Shown: piece by piece, positions 52,653 to 61,088 of the stretch
Position numbering within the stretch: position 1 is the stretch's first letter
Layout: every line of letters starts with the position of its first letter
DNA from: Ureibacillus galli
GTDB taxonomy: Bacteria > Bacillota > Bacilli > Bacillales_A > Planococcaceae
DNA: 64,000 nt
Reading direction: 5' to 3'
Assembly: GCF_014836845.1 (NCBI RefSeq)
Contig: NZ_JACSQA010000013.1
Span: 28,448-92,447 of the forward strand
The notes under the pieces: model-generated
The model's database searches: none
What the model saw: only the letters and a program-made list of their open reading frames with translations
What the model was told of the DNA's origin: nothing
Program-made: the position numbers and the translations under genes

Positions 52653-52790
52653 ATGAGAATTCCCGCATTGCCCCAACAAAAGGATATTGGAAACAAAAAA
52701 GGGAAATGGATTTTTAAAAGAGTTCGTAACTTTTTTTCGAAAAGAATTTTCAAAAAGAGACCTTTTGTCCGTGTTCCGCCTAGAAAATAA
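52653..52790 (+). CDS. 45-residue, strongly basic small protein
   Basis: ATG 52653 to TAA 52790, eight bases after AAAGGAGTG, a very good ribosome binding site. The product has nine Lys, seven Arg and a single acidic residue, in the middle arranged as alternating basic and aromatic/aliphatic residues (KWIFKRVRNFFSKRIFKKRP). There is no signal peptide or glycine leader. It has a terminator right after the stop. It might bind nucleic acid or membranes, or be a spore-associated basic protein; no family is recognised. Confidence 0.6.
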   Translation: MRIPALPQQKDIGNKKGKWIFKRVRNFFSKRIFKKRPFVRVPPRK

Positions 52791-52827
52791 AGCTGTTTCT
52801 AATCCTTAAGGAATAGAACAGCTTTTT
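52789..52827. terminator. bidirectional terminator between the basic ORF and helD
   Basis: AAAGCTGTT/AACAGCTTT stem with T runs on both sides. Confidence 0.85.
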
Positions 52828-52836
52828 CTAATCTTT

Positions 52837-55113
52837 CTACGCTTCGTTTACAATTCCGATTGTACCGTCGAGCAAAAACATCTCTTCCCTTGGACCGACT
52901 AAATATAATTCATGCATTGCACGAGTGAGCGCAACGTATAACAATTTACGGTCTATTGTTGTCGGAAAGTATGGTGTTTCAAAAACAGCAATTATGACCG
53001 CATCAAATTCTAGTCCTTTTGCTAAATGACTCGGTACTACGAGCAGTTTGGACCCACCAAGTTCGGATTGTTCACTTAATAATTCAACGGGTACGCCAGC
53101 ATTCTCCAATTGCTTTGTATAATGAATCGCCTCTTGATAGGTTTTACAAATAAGGGCTATGGATTGGTGACCATGTTGCTTTATTCTTTCGTACAACTCA
53201 TCTATTTTACTTGGATCTAATTCCTCCATTTGTACAAAGGTAGGCTCATTGCCATGGCGGACAACAGGCTCTACTAACGGTAAATCTTCATCCATTTTGG
53301 CTAGAATCGTATTGGCCACTTCCATTATTTCGATGGTCGTACGATAACTTTTTTGTAGCGTAAAATAGTTCGCGCGGGGGAACAGTTCTAAAACGGAATT
53401 CCATTCTGTTAAAGAGCGATAACTATGAATACCTTGTGCTAAATCTCCAACCATCGTAAACATGTCTGTTTCTAGACCACTTTTTAATGCTTCTAATTGA
53501 AATAAACTATAATCTTGTACTTCATCGATAAAGACAACACGCATTTTCCAGTTATCCGCAATTCCTTTAATTTTCGCATGTAAATAGTACAGGGCAGCTA
53601 AATCCTCCAATGCCCATTTTTCTTTTGTATGGGCTTGGATAAACCTTTCTTGCTGATCGAAAGTCCATTCTGGAGCAAGTTCTCTTATTAGTAATCGATC
53701 GGTTAAAAGTTTACGGTACATTTGTTTTATTTTCACTTTTTCAAATCGCTTCATATAGGTACTTGCAGTAGTTTTCGATAATGCTTTAATTTTTGGTATC
53801 CGTGCATCCCGTTCGTCAATAAACTTCGTTACAGTTTTTCTCCGCTTTTCCGGATCACGAAGCCCACTTAAAGCTTTGCCAATCATCTCTTCATAGCGTG
53901 TGTTTAATGTTGAGAGAACTGCTTTAGACTTCCTTTTGACCTCTGTTTGTACGACCTTCTTAATACGTTCAATCCGCTTTTCAATAGGCATGTATGCAAA
54001 TTCTTCTAAAAATAGCTTCTTTAAATGACTGCCCCGCATGATACGATACTTTTCAATAAACACATCTTCATCAAATAATTTTGCTAATGTTCGTTCATGA
54101 AGTTTAACATAACGATCGAGTATATCACGGTAAAATAAAGACCCTTTTATTTGAGCTATGTTAAAGGAGGGTAGGGCGTCAATTCCTTCTTCGACAATTT
54201 TTTCCAATTGTTCGTTTGGATTTTGTAATTTCAATTTAATACCCGTTGCATTTTGAACGTATTCTGCATACGTTGTTTGGCAAATGCGTTCGACCCCAAG
54301 TTCAGGTAGAACATCCCCAATATATTCAATAAATAATTTATTTGGAGCTAATATCATCAGTTGTTCGGGGTTGAAATGCTCTCCCATTGTATATAAAAAG
54401 TAAGAGATTCGGTGAAGGGCAATCGTTGTTTTTCCACTACCAGCTGCGCCTTGTACTAAGATTGGCTGTTTTAGATGGGCGCGAATAATTTCATTTTGTT
54501 CTTTTTGAATCGTTGCTACAATTTCCGTTAGACGTACATCGGCTTTTCCGGAAAGGGCGTCCTGCAACAATTCATCATTTGTTGTTAAATCTACATCTTG
54601 AAAGCTTAAGAGTTCGCCATTTTCAATTTTATATTGGCGTTTTGAAAATAAATGTCCTGTATAAATTTCATCGCGTACTGGATACGTAATATCTCCTAAT
54701 CTTCCGTCGTAGTATACATTGGCAACAGGGGAGCGCCAATCGACGATAATAGGTTCGAAGGTTTCATTATGAAATAGAGAGGTTTTTCCGATATACAAAA
54801 GCTCTTCCGGTTCTCCTGTTCGCTGGAAATGAATTCTGGCGAAATAGGGCTTTTTCTTTACCGCTTCAAGACTTTCCTTTTGGTTTAAAGCCATTTCAAA
54901 AAAGCGAGAGTTCATCAAAAGATTAATGTAACTATCACTGGAATCGATATATTCAAGGTTTGCCATCGATTCTTTTATTTTATCTTGAACGGCTTGTATA
55001 TCACGTTGTGAGGCTTCTAAAATTTCATCCATATACTGTTTTGTATACTGTAATCGTTCTACCTCTTTTGGAAAATCTGGATGCATTGTCGTCGAATTAT
55101 TTGATTCGGCCAT
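52837..55113 (-). CDS. helD: HelD-type helicase-like RNA polymerase recycling factor
   Basis: A 758-residue superfamily-1 ATPase. Seen: an N-terminal coiled-coil arm (residues about 1-75), the stretch YIGKTSLFHNETFEPIIVDW with RSPVANVYYDGRLGDITYPV, Walker A VQGAAGSGKTTIALHRISYF near 225, VVFIDEVQDYSLFQLEALKS (DEVQD Walker B), TMVGDLAQGIHSYRSL and SYRTTIEIMEVANTIL, and VIIAVFETPYFPTT with TRAMHELYLVG at the end. Gram-positive HelD removes RNA polymerase from DNA and helps recycle it. The start is ATG behind GGAGGAG. It could be annotated DNA helicase IV; the N-terminal arm and YIGKTSLF-type region favour HelD. Confidence 0.92.
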   Translation of the reverse strand: MAESNNSTTMHPDFPKEVERLQYTKQYMDEILEASQRDIQAVQDKIKESMANLEYIDSSDSYINLLMNSRFFEMALNQKESLEAVKKKPYFARIHFQRTGEPEELLYIGKTSLFHNETFEPIIVDWRSPVANVYYDGRLGDITYPVRDEIYTGHLFSKRQYKIENGELLSFQDVDLTTNDELLQDALSGKADVRLTEIVATIQKEQNEIIRAHLKQPILVQGAAGSGKTTIALHRISYFLYTMGEHFNPEQLMILAPNKLFIEYIGDVLPELGVERICQTTYAEYVQNATGIKLKLQNPNEQLEKIVEEGIDALPSFNIAQIKGSLFYRDILDRYVKLHERTLAKLFDEDVFIEKYRIMRGSHLKKLFLEEFAYMPIEKRIERIKKVVQTEVKRKSKAVLSTLNTRYEEMIGKALSGLRDPEKRRKTVTKFIDERDARIPKIKALSKTTASTYMKRFEKVKIKQMYRKLLTDRLLIRELAPEWTFDQQERFIQAHTKEKWALEDLAALYYLHAKIKGIADNWKMRVVFIDEVQDYSLFQLEALKSGLETDMFTMVGDLAQGIHSYRSLTEWNSVLELFPRANYFTLQKSYRTTIEIMEVANTILAKMDEDLPLVEPVVRHGNEPTFVQMEELDPSKIDELYERIKQHGHQSIALICKTYQEAIHYTKQLENAGVPVELLSEQSELGGSKLLVVPSHLAKGLEFDAVIIAVFETPYFPTTIDRKLLYVALTRAMHELYLVGPREEMFLLDGTIGIVNEA

Positions 55114-55243
55114 TTCTATCTCCTCCAATCGTAAAGTTTGGCGGTTACGTACATATTTTAAAGTTAGATAATAATCTTACTAAATTTTCCTTATGAAGGG
55201 AAGTCTTGTCCTTCTATTTTTTTATGAGGGGTTAGAAAGGGAA

Positions 55244-55274
55244 AAAAGCTGTTTCCCCATGGAAAACAGCTTTT
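55244..55274 (-). terminator. terminator of the CopC/CopD pair
   Basis: AAAAGCTGTTT and AAAACAGCTTTT arms, T-rich on the minus strand; it overlaps the stop codon of the CopD-like gene. Confidence 0.85.
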
Positions 55275-56358
55275 ATTGAATACTTAAGATTAATGATAAA
55301 TATAAAGAGAAAACAAGTAATACACCCATCATAAAGGACATGATAGCGGGCATTTTTTTGAAAAAGGCAACGACCATTAACAAGAAGAATACTATTGCAA
55401 CGGCAAGTAACAACATGCTTGTCATATTCATAACAAGGTTGGTAGTCATATTGGGCTGGAACTGTCCTTGGTAAAATAACGAAAACAACGTTGAAACAGT
55501 TTCATTGGAAACGTTCGTATTCCTTGGTGGTGATTGTTGACCTAGTAATGCCGTTGCTGAAAAGATGATTAATAAAAATACACTTTCCATTTTCACCCAT
55601 GGTAGGGGATCAAACCCATTATCTTTTTTCACTTTCCCTCGAATGAAAACACTATTAATGAGCGCAAAAACAATCAAAGGAATAATGAAAAGATGTTTTA
55701 TCAATAACGATTGTCCGTAGGGAATTAACCATGAATTGGTATAGTCTTCAACAACAATATTCATAAGAAGAAGGCCTGAAACAAATGTCATGACAAAACA
55801 TGCGATGGCAACTGGAGTAAACCATTTTAAAAAGTTTAACCAGTTGTTATGATTTGTTGCAAACCAACTAACGACGATTAATGTACCAACCCATACGGTA
55901 ACAGCTGTAAAGTGGACAGTATCGCCGATAAAACCCCACAAAGGCTCGTAGGAACTAGGGTGACTTGACCAACCTAACGCTAAAATTAAAAGGAATGATA
56001 GAAATATCCCGACATATCCATAAAATGCTTTTATTCGATAATCAAATAAAGTGATGTATAGAAGTAAAATAACCGAAATGATAAATGTAAAAACCCATGC
56101 TTTTCCTGCTTCAAAGGTCAACAGTACAGATTGCAATGTGTCCGAAAGACCTTGATTTGGTATTAAGTACAAAAGGATTTGCAGTACGGGGAAGAACGAA
56201 AAAATCATGATCCCTATAACGGCTAACACTAAAATATACTTCGGTACTTGAATTGGAGGAAGATAGTTTTTCGGAATTAACGAAAGGATTAAGCTACCCA
56301 CGAGTAGGGAAAAGCATAAATATAATAATGCTTGGCTAATCATTCCTAAAACAATCAT
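55273..56358 (-). CDS. CopD-family membrane copper transport protein
   Basis: A 361-residue membrane protein with about nine helices, including GDTVHFTAVTVWVGTLIVVS (the CopD-type histidine in helix 4) and MTFVSGLLLMNIVVEDYTNS. It corresponds to the membrane part of YcnJ, which in B. subtilis is a CopC-CopD fusion used for copper uptake under copper limitation. Here the CopC part is a separate gene three bases upstream, so the two are coupled. Direction of transport is inferred. ATG is close to the previous stop. Confidence 0.85.
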   Translation of the reverse strand: MIVLGMISQALLYLCFSLLVGSLILSLIPKNYLPPIQVPKYILVLAVIGIMIFSFFPVLQILLYLIPNQGLSDTLQSVLLTFEAGKAWVFTFIISVILLLYITLFDYRIKAFYGYVGIFLSFLLILALGWSSHPSSYEPLWGFIGDTVHFTAVTVWVGTLIVVSWFATNHNNWLNFLKWFTPVAIACFVMTFVSGLLLMNIVVEDYTNSWLIPYGQSLLIKHLFIIPLIVFALINSVFIRGKVKKDNGFDPLPWVKMESVFLLIIFSATALLGQQSPPRNTNVSNETVSTLFSLFYQGQFQPNMTTNLVMNMTSMLLLAVAIVFFLLMVVAFFKKMPAIMSFMMGVLLVFSLYLSLILSIQ

Positions 56359-56361
56359 TGA

Positions 56362-56919
56362 TTATTTCTTCCTTTTCATCATGAAGAAACTTCCTACAAT
56401 AATAAGAATTAAGACAACGATAATTGTAGGTACGACATAAGATGGTGAACTTTGTTCTGGTTCTTCCTCTGTAACCGCATCTTCATTAGTAGTTTGTGTT
56501 TCGATATCGTCTACTTTAGTTGTGTCAGTTTCCGTTTTTTCAACTTCAGTTGTATTTTCTGTATTTGGCACCTCTACTGAAAAAGGAATTTCTCCATTAA
56601 TAAGATGACCGTCTGCACCGATAATGTTCCATTTAATGAAATATTCTCCATTGTCTAATGAAGTGGAAAGTGTTCCGCTTAAAATATTTTCTTGCACTGT
56701 AATATCCTCTACCGGAATTGACTCCCCTGCAGAACTTTCTAGCGTAAAGGTACTGCTTTGTTCAATTTTCCCTTCAAAGGTTAACGTAACTTCCTTTAAC
56801 TCGGAATCAATTACTTCACCGTTTTGTGGAGAAGAACTTTCTAATCCAGTATGAGCAAAAGCGTTACCGACAAAAGTAAATAAAAAAATACTTGTAATAA
56901 GTGATAATTTTTTCAACAT
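56362..56919 (-). CDS. CopC-domain copper-binding protein, membrane-tethered
   Basis: A 185-residue protein with a signal peptide (LSLITSIFLFTFVGNAFA) cut so that His23 becomes the new N-terminus (HTGLESSSPQNGEVI), as in CopC copper binding. A CopC fold to about residue 120 ends GADGHLINGEIPFSVEV with the second metal histidine. A Thr/Glu-rich spacer and a C-terminal helix (VVPTIIVVLILIIVGSFFMM) plus basic tail anchor it outside the cell. The start is the ATG eight bases after GGAGG, five codons into the open frame. It is partner of the CopD-like gene downstream. Confidence 0.88.
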   Translation of the reverse strand: MLKKLSLITSIFLFTFVGNAFAHTGLESSSPQNGEVIDSELKEVTLTFEGKIEQSSTFTLESSAGESIPVEDITVQENILSGTLSTSLDNGEYFIKWNIIGADGHLINGEIPFSVEVPNTENTTEVEKTETDTTKVDDIETQTTNEDAVTEEEPEQSSPSYVVPTIIVVLILIIVGSFFMMKRKK

Positions 56920-57119
56920 AAAAAGGACCTCCAAACTTTTGAAATCTGCTAAATTGTAGCATAGAAAGAGGGGATTGTTGATTATAACGGTCTGCGAATT
57001 AAATACATATGAACGTTTTTTATACTTTTTGTGAATAGAAAGTCATAATTCCCTTTGAGCGAAGGGTTAAGAGAAAGAAGCTAGAATACTTTAGATATCC
57101 GATGATAGGGAGAGTGACG

Positions 57120-57710
57120 ATGATTCAACAAATAAAAGATGAGTTGAATGAATTACAATCGTATATCTATTTTGATGAACGACAGTTTCTACGGGAACAG
57201 ACGAATCATCCAGAACAATGTTGGGCGTTCATTCACAAGGTAAAACCTTTACTGGAAAAAGAGTGGTCGAAAGAAGATTTGTACTTTCTTTACAGTTCTT
57301 TAGGGTATGTGTATCGGGTATTGAATAGGTCAGGGGAGGCTATTGCTTTTTTTGAAAAAGCGCTAAGGTTACAATGGAATCACAAACAGGAAATTGTTAC
57401 GCTTATTCGATTAAGTGAAGCATATAAATACGCAAATGAACATCAAAAATCTCTACAGTTACTTAGAGAAGCAATGAACCAATCGTCAGTAAATAACATC
57501 CCTTATTATGAGGATTTTATTTTACAACATAGAGGGAAATGCTTAATGGAAATCGGAGCGTTGGATGAGGCACTAGAGGATTTCTCCCAATCCCTAGCCA
57601 TTCGAAAAAGTCAAGGAAACAAAGCATTAATTTGTTCTACACAAAAAGCATTAGATTTCTGTCTGAAATGTTTAAAAGAGAGGCAAAGGACGAAGGAAGA
57701 TTTCTGTTAA
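57120..57710 (+). CDS. TPR-repeat protein
   Basis: A 196-residue cytosolic protein of helical repeats. Three tetratricopeptide-like units are visible: LYFLYSSLGYVYRVLNRSGE then AIAFFEKALRL, IRLSEAYKYANEHQKSLQLL, and HRGKCLMEIGALDEALEDFS followed by SLAIRKSQGN. Such repeats mediate protein contacts. No enzymatic domain. The start is ATG 57120 behind GGGAGAGTGACG; two earlier in-frame codons lack a site. It is followed after about 60 bases by the phosphodiesterase gene. Function unknown. Confidence 0.8.
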   Translation: MIQQIKDELNELQSYIYFDERQFLREQTNHPEQCWAFIHKVKPLLEKEWSKEDLYFLYSSLGYVYRVLNRSGEAIAFFEKALRLQWNHKQEIVTLIRLSEAYKYANEHQKSLQLLREAMNQSSVNNIPYYEDFILQHRGKCLMEIGALDEALEDFSQSLAIRKSQGNKALICSTQKALDFCLKCLKERQRTKEDFC

Positions 57711-57768
57711 ACATTTACTAGGTGCAAAAATTGCCATGATTTTATTAATAGGAGGAAGTACATTAAAT

Positions 57769-58497
57769 ATGAAAATCTTCGCCCATCGAGGTTATTCAGC
57801 AAAGTATCCAGAAAATACGTTGGCTGCCTTTCGAGCAGCTGCACAGTTGCCGATTCATGGTGTTGAGTTGGATGTTCATTTAACAAAGGATAGACAAATT
57901 GTTGTTATTCATGATGAATCGGTTAAACGAACGTCAAATGGAAAGGGCTATGTTAAAGATTTAACCCTTGAACAACTTCGAGAATATGACTTTGGATCAT
58001 GGTTTAGTGAAGAGTTTGCAGGGGAGAAAATCCCAACTCTTCATGAAGTGTTAACTATTTTCAAGGATACCCATCATCGAATTAATATTGAATTGAAATC
58101 GGATATTTTTATTTATCCGTTGCTGGAAGAAATGGTCTTAAAGGAAGTTGAATCATTCCAATTCGAAGATCGGGTTATCCTTTCATCCTTTGATCATGAA
58201 GCCGTGGCAAAAATTGCGCGGCTAGCGCCAAACATAGAAAATGCCCCTATTTTTTCTACAATGATACTTCATGTAGCGGATTATCAAAAAACGATTCCTG
58301 CTAAAGCGCTACATGTCCCGTTAACATCGGCAGTACGACGCCCAGTTTTAGATGCTATTCAGAGGGGTTCCGTTGTCCGAGTTTGGACCGTCAATAAAGT
58401 AGAGAAGTTGGATGTTTTAAAGGAAATCGGGGTTGATGGAATTTTTACTGATGAACCAGAGAAGATGATGGAGTATATGTCGAGTTGGGATGAATAA
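57769..58497 (+). CDS. glycerophosphodiester phosphodiesterase
   Basis: A 242-residue GDPD TIM-barrel enzyme releasing glycerol-3-phosphate from glycerophosphodiesters. Metal and catalytic motifs: FAHRGYSAKYPENTLAAF, VELDVHLTKDRQIVVIHDES, the acidic INIELKSD and VWTVNKVEKLDVLKEIGVDG with IFTDEP at the end. It has no signal peptide, so it is cytosolic. ATG 57769 lies 13 bases after AGGAGG; an earlier in-frame ATG at 57736 precedes that site. Confidence 0.9.
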   Translation: MKIFAHRGYSAKYPENTLAAFRAAAQLPIHGVELDVHLTKDRQIVVIHDESVKRTSNGKGYVKDLTLEQLREYDFGSWFSEEFAGEKIPTLHEVLTIFKDTHHRINIELKSDIFIYPLLEEMVLKEVESFQFEDRVILSSFDHEAVAKIARLAPNIENAPIFSTMILHVADYQKTIPAKALHVPLTSAVRRPVLDAIQRGSVVRVWTVNKVEKLDVLKEIGVDGIFTDEPEKMMEYMSSWDE

Positions 58498-58506
58498 GTA
58501 GTATAG

Positions 58507-58538
58507 AAAGGTGCATGTTTATTTACATGCACCTTTCA
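58507..58538 (+). terminator. hairpin after the phosphodiesterase gene
   Basis: AAAGGTGCATGT/ACATGCACCTTT perfect 12-bp stem; tail only weakly T-rich. Confidence 0.7.
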
Positions 58539-58639
58539 TGATATATAAAAATCTTTTTCTCCTTAAAGTTTATTTTAATAAGTGACTGGAAAAAATAAGC
58601 ATATGTAAATTTTTTCATTATGAAACTGGAGAAAATATA

Positions 58640-59206
58640 ATGATTACAAAAGAGAATTTGAGATTGAAGGTGATTCCTTCTATTCATCAACTAGATAAAG
58701 AAACATTTATACAAGAAATCACGTATAAGTTGGAATGTTTTTTCGAGCAAAAGAGAAAAATTGTCATTTTATGTATCGGTACTGATTGTTCAACAGGCGA
58801 TGCTTTTGGACCGATTGTCGGAAGTTTGCTTAAAAAGAACCACTTTCATTTTCCCGTTTATGGAACGATTGAAAATCCGGTAGATGCATTAAACTTAAAC
58901 GAAACGATTTTATTCATCCAACAAAAATATAATAATCCCTTTATTCTAACGATAGATGCCAGTTTAGGTAAAAAAGCGCAAATCGGTTCATTGTATTTTA
59001 AAATGGGCAGTATGATACCGGGTAAAGCGGCAAGTAAAAAACTTCCTAAAGTGGGGGATGCCCAACTATGCGCCGTTGTTAATGAATTAGATTCAAGCTT
59101 TTTTCCTAAAAAAATTCATGAAACAAGACTTTATCATGTGTATCTCCTCGCAAGCGAAACTGTAAAAATACTAATGGAATCCTGTCAGCGTCTAAATCGA
59201 AATTAA
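58640..59206 (+). CDS. yyaC: YyaC-type spore protein (DUF1256)
   Basis: A 188-residue protein with the DUF1256 core: ILCIGTDCSTGDAFGPIVGS near residue 45, YGTIENPVDALNLNETI, and LTIDASLGKKAQIGSLYFKM, then KVGDAQLCAVVN. It is related in fold to the germination protease GPR and is a sporulation protein in B. subtilis of unclear biochemical role. The ATG has a modest GGAGAAAA site. It supports a spore-forming host. Single gene. Confidence 0.9.
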   Translation: MITKENLRLKVIPSIHQLDKETFIQEITYKLECFFEQKRKIVILCIGTDCSTGDAFGPIVGSLLKKNHFHFPVYGTIENPVDALNLNETILFIQQKYNNPFILTIDASLGKKAQIGSLYFKMGSMIPGKAASKKLPKVGDAQLCAVVNELDSSFFPKKIHETRLYHVYLLASETVKILMESCQRLNRN

Positions 59207-59210
59207 CATA

Positions 59211-59243
59211 AAAAGAGTAGCCATTTGCTACTCTTTCCTTTTT
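59211..59243. terminator. bidirectional terminator between yyaC and a convergent gene
   Basis: AAAGAGTAGC/GCTACTCTTT stem with T-rich DNA on both sides. Confidence 0.88.
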
Positions 59244-59261
59244 TACTTTTAAAATGCTTTT

Positions 59262-59564
59262 CTATTGCACATGTTCTTCTCCGTTTTCTATATAGGATTC
59301 TAAAATGACATCACCTTTGTGTTTGTAATAGTAATATGTTTTAGGATCATTTTTTAATTTGATACAAACCATCCAATTTTTATCGCCCCTTAAATTCGCA
59401 ATAAATGGTTCACTATAAAGGATGTCATCCTTTGGAATTTTTTCTTCATTAATTAAATAATCCATTACACTATGTTCAACAGCGGATTTTTTATATTGAA
59501 CATAGCCAAAGCCAGCTCCAACTAAAAGGACTACAAGTAATAATACTTTTCCTATTCTTTTCAT
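59262..59564 (-). CDS. small anchored protein of the DUF3139 type
   Basis: A 100-residue protein with a basic start and one N-terminal helix (VLLLVVLLVGAGFGYVQYKK), then an external domain of about 70 residues (YLINEEKIPKDDILYSEPFI, KTYYYYKHKGDVIL). No lipobox cysteine is present. The shape and the EEKIPKDDI-type motif fit DUF3139, a Bacillales family of unknown function. The start is the ATG behind TGAGG, nine codons into the open frame. Confidence 0.72.
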   Translation of the reverse strand: MKRIGKVLLLVVLLVGAGFGYVQYKKSAVEHSVMDYLINEEKIPKDDILYSEPFIANLRGDKNWMVCIKLKNDPKTYYYYKHKGDVILESYIENGEEHVQ

Positions 59565-59694
59565 TACTAAAACCTCATTTTCAATAAACATTATTTAACA
59601 ACTCTACTATATTAATACTTATCGTTATTAGTTGGAAGTCACTTTTGGTAATTTTAATAAAAAGGAGGGGAAATAAGTTTAAATGTTAATAAAA

Positions 59695-59731
59695 TTAAAA
59701 AGATGAGAACATGAATTGAATCCACGTTCTC
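59695..59731 (-). terminator. terminator of the carrier gene
   Basis: On the minus strand GAGAACGTG/CATGTTCTC with one wobble, then ATCTTTTTAATTTT. Confidence 0.8.
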
Positions 59732-59768
59732 AAATTTAATGAATCAATGTTTTTTTGTTTTTTAAGAA

Positions 59769-61058
59769 TCACCAAGGCGTTCCAATGACAACAAATAATA
59801 GCCAAGCAAGTAAAGGACCAGCAACTACAAATAAGGCTGCCATTACTAGAAGTTGACGGAAATAGGAACGTTCATCTTCAGGTCTCGCATTTGATAAAAG
59901 TAGGGCGCCGTTTGTAGAAAAAGGACTTAAATCTACGATACTGGAAGAAATGGAGATAGCGGCGAGAACACCAGTTGTAGAAACTGTTGGATCTTGTAAT
60001 ATCGGTGTTGCCAATGGAATAATTGCTGCTAAAAACCCAGTTGTTGAAGCGAAGGATGAAATAATACCACCAGTATATGAAGCAACAAGGGATGCAATAT
60101 ACGAATTATCTAAACTAGCAATAATTTCGGTCATATAGTCTAATGCACCGATTTCCTCCAATACACCAACATACGTAACAATTCCCGTAACCATTAATAT
60201 TGCTGGCCAAGGCATTGATTTGATCACTTCGCTTTGGATTTTTGGTGTGATAAAAGCAAGGATTAAACCGATGAAGAAGGCTGAGAAGCCCATATTGTAA
60301 TCAAATCCGAGTGCAATAACGATTAATGCTATAACACCGAGTAAAGTGACAAATCGTTGCCAGTTTAATGTCACATTTTCAATCGAACTTTCCTCGGAAG
60401 CACCTTCAGTCGTAGTAGCAGCCATTCGTAATTGTACTTCAGTTGAGTTAACTCGGATAAGCTTAAGGCCACCCATCGCTACATAAGTAATCACCCCGAC
60501 TAATAAGCAGAAGAGGAAAGTATCTAAAAATAAAATTAACGCCTCGTGGTCAATAGCGCGAGTTTCCATGATACCGCTTACAATAATTCCGAATAAATTT
60601 AATGGAGAAAAGGCACCAGCCGTTATACCAACAATTAACATGACACCCATCATTAAAGCGTTAATATGATACTTATAAGCTAGTCTTAATACGATAGGTG
60701 CTAAAATGGAAGCTAAAGCAATGACGGATGTACCGATGGAAGATAATAAAGTTCCAAGGAAGAATACGACCCATGGAATTAATCCTAAATTACCCCTAAC
60801 TAGTTTTAATCCCCAGTTAGCAATTAAATCAATCGTACCTGTTTTTTGTACAATGGCAAACATAAACGTAATTCCTGCTAATAAAACAAATAGATCCGCT
60901 GGGAAACCTGCAAAAACTGTATCAATTTCAATACCACTCACTAAAGTACCTATAATGAAAGCAGCAACAAAACCTAAAACGCCAATGTTAATTGGAAAGA
61001 CAGCACCAATAATAAACATTAATAAAAGAATAATAATGGCGATTAATTCTACTGACAT
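59769..61058 (-). CDS. SLC13/MatC-like dicarboxylate carrier
   Basis: A 429-residue membrane carrier with about eleven helices. An N-terminal part (FPINIGVLGFVAAFIIGTLV, FPADLFVLLAGITFMFAIVQ) matches MatC-type malonate/dicarboxylate carriers. Conserved half-site motifs are GTSVIALASILAPIVLRLAY and SFASTTGFLAAIIPLATPIL, with ISSSIVDLSPFSTNGALLL near the end. It is transcribed with the upstream CoA-transferase gene (about 30 bases apart) and lies near an FCD-type GntR regulator, as in mat operons. The substrate (malonate or a related dicarboxylate) is inferred from family and context. Confidence 0.85.
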   Translation of the reverse strand: MSVELIAIIILLLMFIIGAVFPINIGVLGFVAAFIIGTLVSGIEIDTVFAGFPADLFVLLAGITFMFAIVQKTGTIDLIANWGLKLVRGNLGLIPWVVFFLGTLLSSIGTSVIALASILAPIVLRLAYKYHINALMMGVMLIVGITAGAFSPLNLFGIIVSGIMETRAIDHEALILFLDTFLFCLLVGVITYVAMGGLKLIRVNSTEVQLRMAATTTEGASEESSIENVTLNWQRFVTLLGVIALIVIALGFDYNMGFSAFFIGLILAFITPKIQSEVIKSMPWPAILMVTGIVTYVGVLEEIGALDYMTEIIASLDNSYIASLVASYTGGIISSFASTTGFLAAIIPLATPILQDPTVSTTGVLAAISISSSIVDLSPFSTNGALLLSNARPEDERSYFRQLLVMAALFVVAGPLLAWLLFVVIGTPW

Positions 61059-61088
61059 TTTTATTTCCTCCCCGTCGAAAGTGTGTTG

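Noticed and set aside
52653..52790. Bacteriocin or lantibiotic precursor for the basic 45-residue ORF.
   Set aside because: No leader with GG site, no cysteines, and no modification, transport or immunity genes nearby.
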